From Candidatus Methanolliviera sp. GoM_oil (GTDB taxonomy: Archaea; Halobacteriota; Methanoliparia; Methanoliparales; Methanoliparaceae), in contig CABGHG010000092.1 of assembly GCA_902158735.1 (NCBI GenBank), forward strand, positions 1-6,756: DNA of 6,756 nucleotides, written 5' to 3'. The number at the start of each line of letters is the position of its first letter. The first letter of the stretch is position 1. Below the pieces are notes generated by a model. That model saw only the letters and a program-made list of their open reading frames with translations. It searched no databases and had not been told where the DNA came from. The translations under genes were made by a program, and so were the position numbers. Of this stretch, positions 5,868-6,756 are shown piece by piece.

Positions 5868-6536
5868 TCAATTTTCCTCATTTTTCCCTCTTTTTTCAGC
5901 AACGATATATATCAGTGGCATCTTATCTTCTGGATGTTTCATAATCTCTTTATTCACGATAGTAAATCCGGATTTAGCCACCATATCAGCCGACTCATCT
6001 AAGTTTAACTTGTGGAAGACCGGGAAGCCTGTAAAGAATTTGTAGATGGGCATCACAAGTTTAAATTTAAAAGATTCTCCGATACCAACTATTGTAGCTA
6101 TCAGTCGCCCATCTGGCTTTAGAACTCTTCTGATTTCCGATAAAGCCTTTTGTGGGTTTACCATATTATGTAATGCAGCATTACAAACAACTGTATCGAA
6201 CATATCTTTATCAAAAGGTAGTGCATAGGCATCCTCGACTGAAAACTCTATATTCTTGATTTCTTTTTCTGCTGCATTTTTCTTAGCCACTGCAATCATA
6301 GGCTCTGAAATGTCCACAGCATAAACTTTAGATGCCCGCTCAGCTATCTTTAATGCGTCCAAACCAGGTCCAGTGGCAACAACTAACACAACCTTCCCAG
6401 CATCAACATCTCCAGCTATTTTATCCAGTAGAGACGGGTAGATTTTCCATTGCTTCTCTGTCAACTGATCATATCCCGCGGAGCCGAGCCTGTCCCAGAA
6501 TTTTCTCTCCTTCTCAATTCTTTTGTTATCTTGCAT
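5868..6536 (-). CDS. Class I SAM-dependent methyltransferase, UbiE-like, 222 aa
   Basis: Numbered from the preferred start at 6534-6536, motif I is VLVVATGPG (50-58), the acidic residue after beta-2 is D75 (AVDIS), motif II is VEDAYALPF (100-108), and the conserved run LHNMVNPQKALSEIRRVL (122-139) leads into KPDGRL (140-145). The N-terminal KERKFWDRLGSAGYD matches the opening seen in UbiE/menaquinone-type and other Methyltransf_11 enzymes. Motif I is slightly unusual: the usual acidic residue (V-L-D-V) is Val. A start three codons upstream (6543-6545) is in frame, but its ATG directly abuts GGAG, too close to be used; the SD fits the later ATG better. No membrane segment is seen. It is first of the genes fully inside the window and relatively AT-rich, like the 243-848 enzyme, with which it shares only fold-level motifs. 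The substrate is unknown; quinone, tetrapyrrole or secondary-metabolite C-/N-/O-methylation are all possible. Confidence 0.9.
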   Translation of the reverse strand: MQDNKRIEKERKFWDRLGSAGYDQLTEKQWKIYPSLLDKIAGDVDAGKVVLVVATGPGLDALKIAERASKVYAVDISEPMIAVAKKNAAEKEIKNIEFSVEDAYALPFDKDMFDTVVCNAALHNMVNPQKALSEIRRVLKPDGRLIATIVGIGESFKFKLVMPIYKFFTGFPVFHKLNLDESADMVAKSGFTIVNKEIMKHPEDKMPLIYIVAEKRGKNEEN

Positions 6537-6545
6537 ATCTATCAT

Positions 6546-6552
6546 CTCCTTT
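6546..6552 (-). promoter_or_regulatory. Shine-Dalgarno that decides a start
   Basis: AAAGGAG on the minus strand, continuing as ATGAT, so the whole pairs well with the 16S tail. It directly touches the ATG at 6543-6545 but lies 9 bases before the ATG at 6534-6536, which is therefore the likelier start. Confidence 0.65.
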
Positions 6553-6554
6553 CA

Positions 6555-6605
6555 AAAAATTAAGCCGGCTGCGGGAGTATTCAGAATGAGAATGAGAAAC
6601 CCGCA
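6555..6605 (-). terminator. Possible weak hairpin terminator or 3' UTR structure
   Basis: In the 70-base gap, TGCGGG (6600-6605 read on minus) pairs with CCCGCA (6570-6575), a 6-bp GC-rich stem around a 24-base loop that contains a short tandem CTCATT CTCATT. The palindrome AGCCGGCT (6563-6570) and a run of six T on the minus strand (6554-6559) follow. The long loop and the distance from stem to T-run make it a poor intrinsic terminator; it could equally be an mRNA-processing or attenuation element, or chance. If real, it separates the upstream membrane gene from the cassette, and a promoter should lie nearby, but I see none with confidence. Confidence 0.3.
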
Positions 6606-6615
6606 ACCACTTACA

Positions 6616-6756
6616 TCATTCTTCGGCTCTTGCCCAGCCAAATGCGAGGATCACCGCAATAATTCCAGGTATGCTACCGAGTATGAGCCCACTTAATCCC
6701 AATGCAGCCTGTCCAGGCATTGTCATATGTCCAAAGCCATCTACTATTCCCATCAC
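6616..6756 (-). CDS. C-terminal end of a small membrane protein (runs off right edge)
   Basis: An open frame of 46 codons enters from the right edge and ends at a TGA (6616-6618). The visible peptide has one Gly/Ala/Ile-rich hydrophobic helix at about 19-40 of the visible part (containing GLILGSIPGIIAVILAFGW) and a charged tail ARAEE, as expected of the last membrane segment of an integral protein. The first codons at the edge are GTG ATG, so a start could by chance sit here, but no RBS can be checked and the gene probably continues outside. No family recognised. It lies 79 bases before the methyltransferase start, the widest gap in the window, so it may belong to another transcription unit. 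Confidence 0.55.
   Translation of the reverse strand: MMGIVDGFGHMTMPGQAALGLSGLILGSIPGIIAVILAFGWARAEE

Overview
The window is a compact run of genes all read on the minus strand, so gene order is right to left. I find no convincing gene on the plus strand, and no tRNA, rRNA, CRISPR array or insertion sequence. Short intergenic gaps (1 to about 75 bases), nearly consensus Shine-Dalgarno sites and short prokaryotic genes mark it as bacterial or archaeal. The protein style (UbiE-like methyltransferases, a CrtF/hydroxyneurosporene-type O-methyltransferase, paired ABC transporters) is what I associate with anaerobes such as methanogenic archaea or clostridia-like bacteria, but nothing in the sequence settles the domain.

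Layout in transcription order: the C-terminal end of a small membrane protein (6616-6756); a 70-base gap with a possible hairpin; a class I SAM methyltransferase (5868-6536); a four-helix small membrane protein (5448-5837); an O-methyltransferase with a dimerisation/winged-helix domain (4357-5376); two full-length ABC half-transporters of 578 residues each (2596-4332 and 850-2586); a second small SAM methyltransferase (243-848); and the first 74 codons of another O-methyltransferase (1-224), a close paralogue of the one at 4357-5376.

The central block looks like one transcription unit. The second ABC gene's SD overlaps the first one's stop codon, and the 243-848 methyltransferase starts one base after the second ABC gene ends. 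The two ABC halves most likely form a heterodimer. Their nucleotide-binding domains and C-terminal tails recall, from memory, the exporter-fold siderophore importers IrtAB and YbtPQ. Together with three complete SAM methyltransferases and a partial fourth, this suggests a cassette that methylates a small molecule (metallophore, quinone, tetrapyrrole-like or other secondary metabolite) and moves it, or its metal complex, across the membrane. No scaffold-building enzyme is in the window, so the substrate is unknown.

Two features suggest growth by duplication: the paired O-methyltransferase starts bracketing the cassette, and the strongly conserved DNA in the two ATPase domains. The O-methyltransferase also appears to lack the usual catalytic histidine.
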